Shown in pieces: positions 1-5,451 of a stretch of DNA of 5,451 nt. A program made the position numbers and the translations under genes. Location: NCBI GenBank assembly GCA_934725655.1, contig CAKVCJ010000145.1:1-5451 (forward strand), given 5' to 3'. A model generated the notes under the pieces. That model was given only the letters and a program-made list of their open reading frames with translations. It was not told where the DNA came from and did no database searches. Each line of letters begins with the position of its first letter. Position 1 is the first letter of the stretch. This DNA is from an uncultured Brachyspira sp. GTDB taxonomy: Bacteria; Spirochaetota; Brachyspiria; Brachyspirales; Brachyspiraceae.

Positions 1-155
1 TAGTCAAACTCACGGACGCAAAAATAACAATTCAAAAAGAACCGAGCGATAGACTTTTGGAAGCTATGAAAGAAGTAGAAGAAATGGAAAAACATCCCGA
101 AAGATATAAAAGTTATAAAAGCGTTGAAGAAATGTTTGAAGATTTAAATAAATGA
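1..155 (+). CDS. RelB/DinJ-like antitoxin, 3' fragment
   Basis: Only the last 50 codons are in the window: the frame is open from base 3 to the TGA at 153-155, and the start lies off the left edge. The visible part reads VKLTDAKITIQKEPSDRL at its left end, followed by a charged helix and an ending KSVEEMFEDLNK. A charged helix followed by a Y/S-x-x-E-[ML]-F-E-x-L tail is typical of RelB/DinJ-family antitoxins, where the C-terminal part wraps around the toxin and blocks its active site, and the missing N-terminal part is a ribbon-helix-helix DNA-binding domain that represses the operon. The strongest support is context: its stop overlaps the start of a RelE/YafQ-type toxin by four bases (ATGA), the usual antitoxin-first arrangement. 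The family call is inferred from the tail and the neighbour, since the DNA-binding half cannot be seen. Confidence 0.8.
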   Translation, partial: VKLTDAKITIQKEPSDRLLEAMKEVEEMEKHPERYKSYKSVEEMFEDLNK

Positions 156-436
156 CTAAATATAAAATTAAATTCTCAAGAGCATTTAAAAAAGCTTATA
201 AGAAAATTAAACATAATAGCGATTTGTCAGAATTATTGCAGGAAATAATCATAAAACTTTCCAATGACGAAAAATTGGAAGCTAAATATAACGACCACAA
301 TTTAAGCGGAGATTATAAAGATTTTAGAGAGTGCCATATAAAACCCGATTTACTTTTGATTTATAAAAAGAAAGAGGATGTTTTAATTTTAACTTGCATC
401 GATTTGGGTTCACATAGCGAGCTTTTTAGTAAATAG
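152..436 (+). CDS. YafQ-family (RelE-like) mRNA-interferase toxin
   Basis: This 94-aa protein has the normal length of a RelE/YafQ toxin, a ribosome-dependent endoribonuclease that cleaves mRNA in the A site. It starts with a basic helix (KFSRAFKKAYKKIK, residues 7-20). By hand comparison with remembered E. coli YafQ, the catalytic positions line up as H49 in YNDHNLSGDYKDFR, H62 and D66 in CHIKPDLLLIYK, and H88 and F92 in GSHSELF. The core D-H-x-L-x-G-x-[YW]-K-x-x-R signature is intact, so it is probably active. Two positions differ: the Trp after the catalytic Asp is Leu67, and the Arg four residues before the last His is Asp84. The start is fixed by the ATGA overlap with the antitoxin. There is no good Shine-Dalgarno sequence directly upstream, so translation is probably coupled to the antitoxin, which would keep toxin output low. 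Confidence 0.9.
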   Translation: MTKYKIKFSRAFKKAYKKIKHNSDLSELLQEIIIKLSNDEKLEAKYNDHNLSGDYKDFRECHIKPDLLLIYKKKEDVLILTCIDLGSHSELFSK

Positions 437-499
437 AAAATAATAAAAGCTATCTGGGTTAATTTATTTGTTAATAATAATTATATATTTACGATTTAA
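437..499. other. Convergent intergenic gap without a clear terminator
   Basis: This 63-base AT-rich spacer lies between the toxin stop and the stop of the opposing 104-aa gene. I see no GC-rich stem followed by a T-run for either strand. The only dyad is a weak 7-base one (agctttt at 420-426 with aaaagct at 445-451, 18-base loop) without a T-tract. Termination here may depend on Rho or on AT-rich structures, or transcripts may overlap. Confidence 0.5.
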
Positions 500-814
500 T
501 TAATACCTGTTTTTATTCTCATTCTCTAATTTATTTCTTAAATTTAATTTAATTTTATCCATATCTTCCGAAGTGTTGTATATTGCATCTATACCTTTTT
601 TATTGTATTGCATCTCAAATTCATTCCAAGAATCTTCAGCTCCAGCAGTTAAACCAGTCCCACCGTTTAATTCAAAAGCTTCTATGGTTTTATTTTTAGA
701 AGAATATTTTTCATAGACTTTTTCAAATTTTGTTATAGCATTTTCTACAACCTGTTTTGGTAATTTGCCTTTATAATTTTTATCTTGCCCTATAACGAAA
801 GTTTTTGAACTCAT
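500..814 (-). CDS. Unrecognised 104-aa protein, last gene of the AAA cluster
   Basis: I do not recognise this 104-aa protein. It has no signal peptide or membrane segment and should be cytoplasmic. Residues 18-42 form a likely amphipathic helix (VVENAITKFEKVYEKY). Residues 46-60 are a Gly/Ala-rich turn (FELNGGTGLTAGAED), followed by a WNEFEMQYNKKGIDAIY stretch and a charged C-terminal helix (80-104). The start is well supported: AAGGAGG (821-827) lies six bases upstream, and the ATG overlaps the TGA of the 74-aa gene by four bases, indicating translational coupling. It is the promoter-distal gene of a four-gene minus-strand cluster headed by a AAA ATPase, so it may be a partner, substrate or adaptor of that ATPase. 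That role is inferred only from position. Confidence 0.75.
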   Translation of the reverse strand: MSSKTFVIGQDKNYKGKLPKQVVENAITKFEKVYEKYSSKNKTIEAFELNGGTGLTAGAEDSWNEFEMQYNKKGIDAIYNTSEDMDKIKLNLRNKLENENKNRY

Positions 815-1035
815 TTATTTCCTCCTTCCTTTTTCAAACTTTTATTATAATCTTTATAGCTTCCTTTAAATTCATTTTTATCTATTTCTCTTACATAATC
901 TATACCGCCATCTTTTGTATTTGTATTTTTTTCTCTTGTATGTTCAATAGCTCCTTCGGTATCTTGTTGCATAAGTCCGCCAATTTCAAGCGATTTACCC
1001 TCTCCAATAGCGCCTTTTTTACTATTTTCATTCAT
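811..1035 (-). CDS. Unrecognised small Gly-rich hydrophilic protein (74 aa)
   Basis: The product is a 74-aa hydrophilic protein without hydrophobic segments, cysteines or a signal peptide. It contains 11 glycines and many charged residues (SKKGAIGEGKSLEIGG near the N-terminus, KSLKKEGGNK at the end) and is likely disordered or folds only on a partner. I do not recognise a family. Reality as a gene is supported by context. A good ribosome site (TAAGGCGG, 1041-1048) precedes the ATG and incorporates the stop codon of the 127-aa gene. At the other end its own stop overlaps the next start by four bases, and the ribosome site of the next gene is embedded in its last codons. A function as a small adaptor or substrate of the cluster's ATPase is a guess. 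Confidence 0.7.
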   Translation of the reverse strand: MNENSKKGAIGEGKSLEIGGLMQQDTEGAIEHTREKNTNTKDGGIDYVREIDKNEFKGSYKDYNKSLKKEGGNK

Positions 1036-1045
1036 ATATTCCGCC

Positions 1046-1429
1046 TTAATTAATTACTATAATTGCATCTTTTTCTTTACTTATCAAATATTTAATAAAA
1101 AGGCTTTTTATGTCAGATATATTCTCTAACTTTTGAACTATTTTATCTTTATCAATTAAGGCTTTGCTTTTAAAATATTCTTCAAAAAGTTCGCTTTCGG
1201 CAGAAAATAAATTATTAGAGATTCTTTCTATATGATTATTTTCTACAATTTTATGAAATATTTCTTCATACTCATCTTTGCCTTCTTCGTAGAACATTTT
1301 TTCTACAAAATTATCAGATATTAATTCATTTAAATAATCCGTTATAATAAGACTACCGTTTTCATTTATTGTTATGCATTCTTTATTATCCTTAATACTA
1401 ATTGTAGCCGTAGCTATTGACATAGACAT
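1046..1429 (-). CDS. Unrecognised acidic 127-aa protein coupled to the AAA ATPase
   Basis: I do not recognise this protein. It is acidic (about 25 Asp/Glu against about 15 Lys/Arg), has no signal peptide or membrane span, and should be cytoplasmic. The N-terminal third looks like beta strands (MSMSIATATISIKD, then CITINENGSLIITDYL), and the rest is mostly helical, with a short hydrophobic strand at the very C-terminus (DAIIVIN). Two in-frame ATGs lie close together (1429 and 1423). I chose the first because GGAGG at 1438-1442 is spaced eight bases from it. The gene overlaps the 3' end of the AAA ATPase by 16 bases in another frame, and its ribosome site lies inside the ATPase gene. Such overlap suggests coupled, roughly stoichiometric production, so it is the most likely direct partner of the ATPase. 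This is inference from gene order. Confidence 0.8.
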   Translation of the reverse strand: MSMSIATATISIKDNKECITINENGSLIITDYLNELISDNFVEKMFYEEGKDEYEEIFHKIVENNHIERISNNLFSAESELFEEYFKSKALIDKDKIVQKLENISDIKSLFIKYLISKEKDAIIVIN

Positions 1430-2244
1430 AATTTAGTCCTCCATTTCTTTAAATTTTTTATTATATTATTTTTTAATTCTTTTGGTTTATCAAAACTATT
1501 TAAAATCTCTTTTCTATATACGCTTTTTACAAAATCGCAGGTTTTTTCTTTTTTATAAAATAATTTGGCATAATGTTTTAAATCTTTTTCCGACATTTCA
1601 ATAGATAATAATTTATTTGAATTTTTAATAAGTTCGTATAAGACTTTTTCATCATTTTTTATTTCATATTGAAAAATAAACCTTCTTGTAAAAGCGCTAT
1701 CTAAAATATTTATAAGATTTGTAATTCCTATTATCATTATTTTATCGTTTATGGTTAAATTATCCAAGAAATCCATAAACTCAATAAGCATTCTTTTTAA
1801 TTCCGATACTTCTTTATCGTTTTCTCTATCAATAAATAATCTATCAACTTCGTCTAATATTAATAAAGCGCCGTATTCTTTGCTAATATTTTTTAATTCT
1901 TTTATTGCGGATTTCATATTGCTTGTAGTTTCGCCTAAATTAGTTTTTATAATATCGGCTATGGATAATTGATAACTTTTTATACCGTATTTTTCTAATA
2001 CATACGAAGCTATTTTATAAGATATTGAAGTTTTACCAACACCTGGTTTACCGTATAATATAATATTTCCGTTTATAGAAAAATAATTTAATACTTTGAC
2101 AGGAATTTTATTTTTATTACCAAAAATTATATCTGAAATTTTTTTAATTTCACAAATCAATTTATCATATCCTATAAAATTATCTGTTTTTCTTTTGATA
2201 ACATCATCACTTAATGGAAATATAAATTTATATGACGCATTCAT
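1414..2244 (-). CDS. Stand-alone classic AAA family ATPase
   Basis: This is a cytoplasmic 276-aa ATPase with a single AAA module. Walker A is GKPGVGKT (65-72, Lys71). Walker B is ALLILDEVD (126-134, Asp131 and catalytic Glu132). Sensor 1 is Asn176 in IIGITN. The second region of homology ends in LDSAFTRRF (181-189), with Arg187/Arg188 as arginine fingers. These features place it in the classic AAA group, whose members form hexameric rings that remodel or unfold proteins. About 55 residues precede the P-loop, and about 85 after the fingers form the small lid domain. There is no protease, zinc-ribbon or membrane domain. The pore-loop position, where YVG or WVG is usual, reads NLG (102-104), so the aromatic residue is missing. 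AAAGGAG at 2253-2259 supports the start. The gene heads a cluster with three small unknown genes and overlaps the first by 16 bases. The ATPase call is firm, but its substrate is unknown. Confidence 0.93.
   Translation of the reverse strand: MNASYKFIFPLSDDVIKRKTDNFIGYDKLICEIKKISDIIFGNKNKIPVKVLNYFSINGNIILYGKPGVGKTSISYKIASYVLEKYGIKSYQLSIADIIKTNLGETTSNMKSAIKELKNISKEYGALLILDEVDRLFIDRENDKEVSELKRMLIEFMDFLDNLTINDKIMIIGITNLINILDSAFTRRFIFQYEIKNDEKVLYELIKNSNKLLSIEMSEKDLKHYAKLFYKKEKTCDFVKSVYRKEILNSFDKPKELKNNIIKNLKKWRTKLCLCQ
1438..1442 (-). promoter_or_regulatory. Ribosome binding site that decides the 127-aa start
   Basis: GGAGG on the minus strand lies inside the last codons of the AAA ATPase gene, eight bases before the ATG at 1427-1429 and 14 before the alternative ATG at 1421-1423. 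The spacing favours the upstream ATG. Confidence 0.7.
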
Positions 2245-2293
2245 AATTTCAACTCCTTTAATTTAAATACATATAGGCAGATTTTTTACATAA

Positions 2294-2755
2294 TTAATAA
2301 TAATTAATAATATTTCTTTCTAAATCTATCATCAACACTTTAGTATTATTTTTATAAGCTTTGTCTATAACTTCATCTACGCCATAAATCATAACACTTT
2401 CTCCGTTTAATTCATACTCCGCATCTTCATCAAAATCGCCATTTTTCAATATCTGCCATTTCATTGATAATTTGTTATCCCCTATATAACCATGCATATA
2501 AACATAGGTCGTGCTATTCTCCTCTAACAGCTCTAACTGCTGTGTATCTTTATTGAATACAACATAACTATCTGTATCGTCTGGGTTTTCCACTTTTTCC
2601 CATTCTACTCTATCAAATACGACATTATATACCTTATCTCGAGTTACACCTTCGTAATAATTAGTATCTTTTTTTATAATATCTATATCTTTATCGCCTG
2701 CAGAACATGACGCTACTAATATAAATGTTAGACTTGTTAATATCAATTTTTTCAT
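2294..2755 (-). CDS. Predicted lipoprotein of unknown function (153 aa)
   Basis: The N-terminus MKKLILTSLTFILVASC is a signal peptide ending in a relaxed lipobox (V-A-S-Cys17), so the mature protein should be acylated at Cys17 and anchored in the envelope. The mature part (18-153) is acidic, with alternating short strands, for example VYNVVFDRVEW (42-52), TTYVYMHGYIG (82-92) and SMKWQIL (97-103), suggesting a small beta-rich domain. I do not recognise the family. AAGGAGA (2764-2770) lies eight bases upstream of the ATG, and a candidate promoter sits at 2811-2839. The ATPase gene begins only 49 bases after its stop with no visible terminator, so co-transcription is possible. Codon use in residues 71-83 (CAG, GAG, CTG, ACG, ACC) looks richer in G/C-ending codons than in neighbouring genes by eye. 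It could be a surface lipoprotein or a substrate-binding accessory; nothing in the sequence decides between these. Confidence 0.85.
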   Translation of the reverse strand: MKKLILTSLTFILVASCSAGDKDIDIIKKDTNYYEGVTRDKVYNVVFDRVEWEKVENPDDTDSYVVFNKDTQQLELLEENSTTYVYMHGYIGDNKLSMKWQILKNGDFDEDAEYELNGESVMIYGVDEVIDKAYKNNTKVLMIDLERNIINYY

Positions 2756-2810
2756 TTTTATTTTCTCCTTGCTTTCACATTTTTAGTTTATTTGTTATTT
2801 TATTTTTATA

Positions 2811-2839
2811 ATTATTTATTTACATATCCAATTAGTCAA
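2811..2839 (-). promoter_or_regulatory. Candidate sigma-70-type promoter for the lipoprotein gene
   Basis: On the minus strand, TTGACT (2834-2839) and AATAAT (2811-2816) are separated by 17 bases, each matching the consensus at five of six positions. Transcription would start near 2804, leaving a leader of about 50 bases before the ribosome site and the ATG at 2755. The AT-rich background makes -10 matches cheap, but the -35 match is less expected. It lies after the stop of the zinc-ribbon gene. Confidence 0.45.
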
Positions 2840-2856
2840 AGTTTCTACTTACGGAA

Positions 2857-4119
2857 TTATTGATTTGCAATATATGAATTGTATAAAGCTCTTGCTATAC
2901 CTTGCGTTGGCATAGGTTGCCCATTTATTTCGAGCGCGTTTACTTCCCAAGAATTTTCATTTTTGTGAATTTTAAATTGTATTACTACTTTATTACCTTC
3001 TATTAATCCTGAAACATTTACAAAATTTATTCCGTCTTCGGTTTGTCCTTGTTTCCATTTTGGATTATACATAGCACCGTTTATTAATTCTTCTATCGTT
3101 ATATTAGGATAAACTTGAAACGCTCCATTTTTAACTAAATCAATATATTTACCAGAACCTCTAAAAATAAATAAAGATATTATTAAAATTATAAAGCATA
3201 CGAATAATATTATAGATAATTTTTTATATTTATCTTTATCGGGACATATAGATTTAAATTTTTCAAAAAAAGTTTTCTTATTACTTTCAGTATTTTCTAC
3301 ATTAATTGTATTATTATAAAAAGTTTCGTTATTTTTGTTGTTTTCATTTTTTATATTATTTTCTTGAAGTTCGTCTAAATTATTTTTTATTTGGTTATCA
3401 ACTTTAAAAATTATATCGTTTCTTCCCAAAATATTAAAAGCATTTTGCAACGCTTGTATATATTCGTCTTTATTTCCATCTTTAATAAATTGAGTCGATA
3501 ATATTCTTTTTCCACTATCGTCTTTAAGGGATACATTATCAAATTTTCTTGAAGAAAATAGCATATCAAAAATATTATACCCTAAAAAGAAAGGAAGTTT
3601 ATATTTTTCTATTATGACTTCTTTAATATCCAAAATATTAATAGTTCTCTTCAAAAAATTTAATTTCATTTCTTTATTAGAAATAATAACTCCTTTGTTA
3701 ATATCTATAAATATACCCTGCGGATTTAATACCCGAGATAATATCATAGCAATAATACTAATGAATACGCATACTAAAAGTATGCCTTTACTACCATCGC
3801 TATCTAAAATAAATCCCAATCCTAACGGAATTATAAAGGCAAAAAATTGAACCCAATTTATAGCGCAATCTATACCCGTCTTAAAACCTCTAATTTTTAC
3901 ATAGAAATTTTGAGCGTTTTCCGTAAATTGATTTTGATAAATTGATTGATTAAATTGGGAATTACCAGACCGATTATTTTGCTGTAAGATTTGGTAATCT
4001 CCTATTTGCGATTGTTGTGCAGAATTTTGATTTGAATTTGGCTGTTGTAAAGCGTTGCCACAGTTATTGCAAAATTTTGCATCATCGTTTAATTGCGTTC
4101 CGCATTTTGAACAAAACAT
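2857..4119 (-). CDS. Zinc-ribbon membrane protein with extracytoplasmic C-terminal domain
   Basis: The 420-aa protein opens with a zinc ribbon, MFCSKCGTQLNDDAKFCNNCG, with metal ligands Cys3, Cys6, Cys17 and Cys20. A Gln/Asn-rich linker follows (about 25-71). Two hydrophobic segments (about 85-104 and 112-129) form a tight hairpin. Residues 135-298 are a cytoplasmic region ending in an Asn-rich low-complexity stretch (about 241-281). A third membrane helix follows (about 302-319). With the ribbon inside, three helices place the C-terminal domain (320-420) outside the membrane. That domain includes YPNITIEELINGAMYNPKW and ends in a beta-rich part (VVIQFKIHKN, SWEVNALEINGQ). It resembles, from memory, the C-terminal domains of other bacterial zinc-ribbon membrane proteins, but I cannot name the family. 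AAGGAGA lies just upstream of the ATG. The gene starts 51 bases after the ankyrin gene with no terminator seen. Function is unknown; envelope sensing or scaffolding is a guess. Confidence 0.88.
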   Translation of the reverse strand: MFCSKCGTQLNDDAKFCNNCGNALQQPNSNQNSAQQSQIGDYQILQQNNRSGNSQFNQSIYQNQFTENAQNFYVKIRGFKTGIDCAINWVQFFAFIIPLGLGFILDSDGSKGILLVCVFISIIAMILSRVLNPQGIFIDINKGVIISNKEMKLNFLKRTINILDIKEVIIEKYKLPFFLGYNIFDMLFSSRKFDNVSLKDDSGKRILSTQFIKDGNKDEYIQALQNAFNILGRNDIIFKVDNQIKNNLDELQENNIKNENNKNNETFYNNTINVENTESNKKTFFEKFKSICPDKDKYKKLSIILFVCFIILIISLFIFRGSGKYIDLVKNGAFQVYPNITIEELINGAMYNPKWKQGQTEDGINFVNVSGLIEGNKVVIQFKIHKNENSWEVNALEINGQPMPTQGIARALYNSYIANQ

Positions 4120-4170
4120 AATTTTCTCCTTAAGTTTTAATTTTTTATTGTTTTATTTTTTATAAATATT

Positions 4171-5358
4171 TTAATTAGCTCCGTATTTTTCAAGAAGCTC
4201 CACAATATCGAATCTTTTTACTTCTACGGCACTCATTAAAGCGGTTTTACCATCAGAATCTTTGAAATTAACATCTACTCCCGCTTTTATTAATTCTTCT
4301 ATAATACCTATATTTATTTCAGCATGGATAGACCATATTAATAATCTATTATTATATTGTTCTGCTTTTACACTCGCCCCGCTTTTAATAAGTTCTTTCA
4401 CTATTTCCGAATTATTTATATAAATTGCCCACATTAAGGGAGTCCCACCATTAAAAACTGAATTTATATCGGCTTTAGCTCTTATTAATTCTTTCATCAT
4501 AGCCATATCTTCAATTGATATAGTATTAGCAAGAGGAGCGCTGTATCCGTATCCATATCTTGAATGAATATCCAATCTTCCTTCTTTTTCTTTACCATTA
4601 ACCAAGCTCCCTTCTTGTATTAAATATTTTACTATGTCGACATTATTTTTCACTCTACAAGCATATATAAGCGCATCGTATAGTTTTCTCGGTTTACCAT
4701 CCTTACCCATAAGTTTTACCATTTCTTTTAATATTTCTAAATTTCTTGTAATGGCTGCTAATCTTATAGGATTTATATTGTTATGGGATTTTCCATCTTC
4801 GCTTTTATAAGAATAGTAAGGAAAATAATAATAAATATCGACTCCGCCATTTAATAAAAATTTAGAAATTTCAATTTTATTTATTACCATCGAGTATCTT
4901 ATAGCGTTATTTAAAGCTGCTAAATATCTCTTTTTAAGATTTGGATGTTCATTTTTTTCTTCTATTTTTTTTAATATCAATTTTAATATTTCTATATTAC
5001 CGCCGTCTATAGCATAACAAAAAGGCTCTTTATAACTGTAATAATCATTACGAAAATTATATGGGTAATACCCATAATAATATTCATCATAATATTCATC
5101 AGAGTAAGCATAGTAATGAACTTCCGCCCCATACTTTAGAAGTTCTTTAACCACTTCAAGATGCCCATTTTTAGCCGCCAACATTAAAGCCGTTACGCTG
5201 TTTTCATCTCTAGAGTTAATATCAGCACCACTTCTTATAAGGGTTTTCACGGCTTGCAAATCTCCTTTTTTACAGGCATTTATTAACTCGATAGAACTTT
5301 GAGCGAAGCATACCGAAGAAAATACGGCTAAAGTTAATAATATTTTTAAAGTTTTCAT
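4171..5358 (-). CDS. Exported ankyrin-repeat protein with Tyr-rich loops
   Basis: Residues 1-19 are a Sec signal peptide (MKTLKILLTLAVFSSVCFA) with a likely signal-peptidase I cut before Gln20. The Cys at 17 is not in a good lipobox context. The mature protein is a solenoid of about ten ankyrin repeats, roughly at 21-53, 54-81, 110-139, 146-175, 195-222, 226-256, 272-301, 304-335, 337-367 and 369-395. The best-conserved ones carry TALMLAAKNGHLEVVKELL, GTPLMWAI and KTALMSAV, and the last ends at KYGAN. Ankyrin repeats bind other proteins, so it probably acts by protein-protein contact in the periplasm or outside the cell. Three inserts rich in tyrosine lie between repeats: 82-109 (14 of 28 residues), 176-184 and 266-273. 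AAAGGAGA lies eight bases from the ATG. No enzymatic domain is visible. Spirochaetes such as Brachyspira carry many such genes, but the partner cannot be told from the sequence. Confidence 0.92.
   Translation of the reverse strand: MKTLKILLTLAVFSSVCFAQSSIELINACKKGDLQAVKTLIRSGADINSRDENSVTALMLAAKNGHLEVVKELLKYGAEVHYYAYSDEYYDEYYYGYYPYNFRNDYYSYKEPFCYAIDGGNIEILKLILKKIEEKNEHPNLKKRYLAALNNAIRYSMVINKIEISKFLLNGGVDIYYYFPYYSYKSEDGKSHNNINPIRLAAITRNLEILKEMVKLMGKDGKPRKLYDALIYACRVKNNVDIVKYLIQEGSLVNGKEKEGRLDIHSRYGYGYSAPLANTISIEDMAMMKELIRAKADINSVFNGGTPLMWAIYINNSEIVKELIKSGASVKAEQYNNRLLIWSIHAEINIGIIEELIKAGVDVNFKDSDGKTALMSAVEVKRFDIVELLEKYGAN
5077..5100 (-). repeat. 12-base tandem duplication in the ankyrin gene
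   Basis: The plus-strand unit ATAATATTCATC occurs twice in direct succession and perfectly. In the gene it encodes DEYY twice (residues 87-94), inside the tyrosine-rich loop insert. It is in frame, so copy-number change would lengthen or shorten the loop without breaking the protein. Confidence 0.85.
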
Positions 5359-5451
5359 AGGTTTTTCTCCTTTTGATAAATATTTATAAAAACATTTAAA
5401 TAAATAAATGCTTTTTTCAAACTGAAATTTAATAAATTCAAAAAAGAATTT

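Noticed and set aside
420..451. 7-base inverted repeat at the toxin gene end as a terminator
   Set aside because: The stem is AT-rich with an 18-base loop, overlaps the coding end and is not followed by a T-run on either strand.
805..1053. Plus-strand 82-aa open frame
   Set aside because: It is antisense to the 74-aa gene and rich in Phe/Ile, as expected from the reverse of an AT-rich gene. The opposite strand has ribosome sites and coupled overlaps, and this frame does not.
500..1429. The three small genes as fragments of one broken gene
   Set aside because: Each has its own start with a good ribosome site and coupled junctions, and no frame continues convincingly across the stops.
1751..1972. 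Plus-strand 73-aa open frame
   Set aside because: It lies wholly opposite the AAA ATPase across the Walker B region; the ATPase motifs are clear, so this is a shadow.
3614..3850. Plus-strand 78-aa open frame
   Set aside because: It lies opposite the membrane segments of the zinc-ribbon gene and has no ribosome site; treated as a shadow.
5411..5451. Imperfect dyads at the right edge (cttttttcaa / ttcaaaaaag and aaattc-aaaaaa-gaattt) as terminator or operator
   Set aside because: They are AT-only, one has a mismatch, and such dyads are expected by chance in this composition. The window ends here, so the context is missing.
5359..5451. Promoter for the ankyrin gene
   Set aside because: On the minus strand there is a TTGAAA and a TATAAA, but their spacing is 26 bases and no good -10 element lies 16-18 bases from the TTGAAA. 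A promoter probably exists here but I cannot place it.

Overview
The window is AT-rich, with strong AAGGAG/GGAGG ribosome sites, closely packed genes, a lipoprotein with a relaxed lipobox and an exported ankyrin-repeat protein. Together these suggest a low-GC, host-associated bacterium. My best guess is a spirochaete of the genus Brachyspira, which is rich in ankyrin and lipoprotein genes. This rests on style and family content, not on a marker gene.

Left edge, plus strand (1-436): a type II toxin-antitoxin pair. The 3' end of a RelB/DinJ-like antitoxin overlaps by 4 bases (ATGA) the start of a complete RelE/YafQ-type mRNA-interferase toxin. A 63-base AT-rich gap (437-499) then separates this pair from everything else, which lies on the minus strand and converges on it.

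Centre, minus strand (2244 down to 500): a tight four-gene cluster. It runs from a stand-alone classic AAA ATPase (276 aa, intact Walker A, Walker B, sensor 1 and arginine fingers) to an acidic 127-aa protein (16-base overlap), a 74-aa Gly-rich hydrophilic protein (10-base gap) and a 104-aa protein (4-base overlap). I recognise none of the three small proteins. The overlaps and strong ribosome sites suggest translational coupling and a shared task. This is the best candidate in the window for an undescribed system.

Right part, minus strand (5358 down to 2294): three envelope-type genes. The first is a Sec-exported protein of about ten ankyrin repeats with tyrosine-rich loop inserts. The second is a 420-aa protein with an N-terminal zinc ribbon, three predicted membrane helices and an extracytoplasmic C-terminal domain. 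The third is a 153-aa lipoprotein. A candidate sigma-70-like promoter lies just upstream of the lipoprotein gene (2811-2839). No intrinsic terminator is visible between the lipoprotein and the ATPase (49 bases), so the promoter could also drive the ATPase cluster.

I saw no RNA genes, CRISPR arrays, insertion sequences or GC-rich hairpin terminators. No intergenic stretch exceeds 101 bases.
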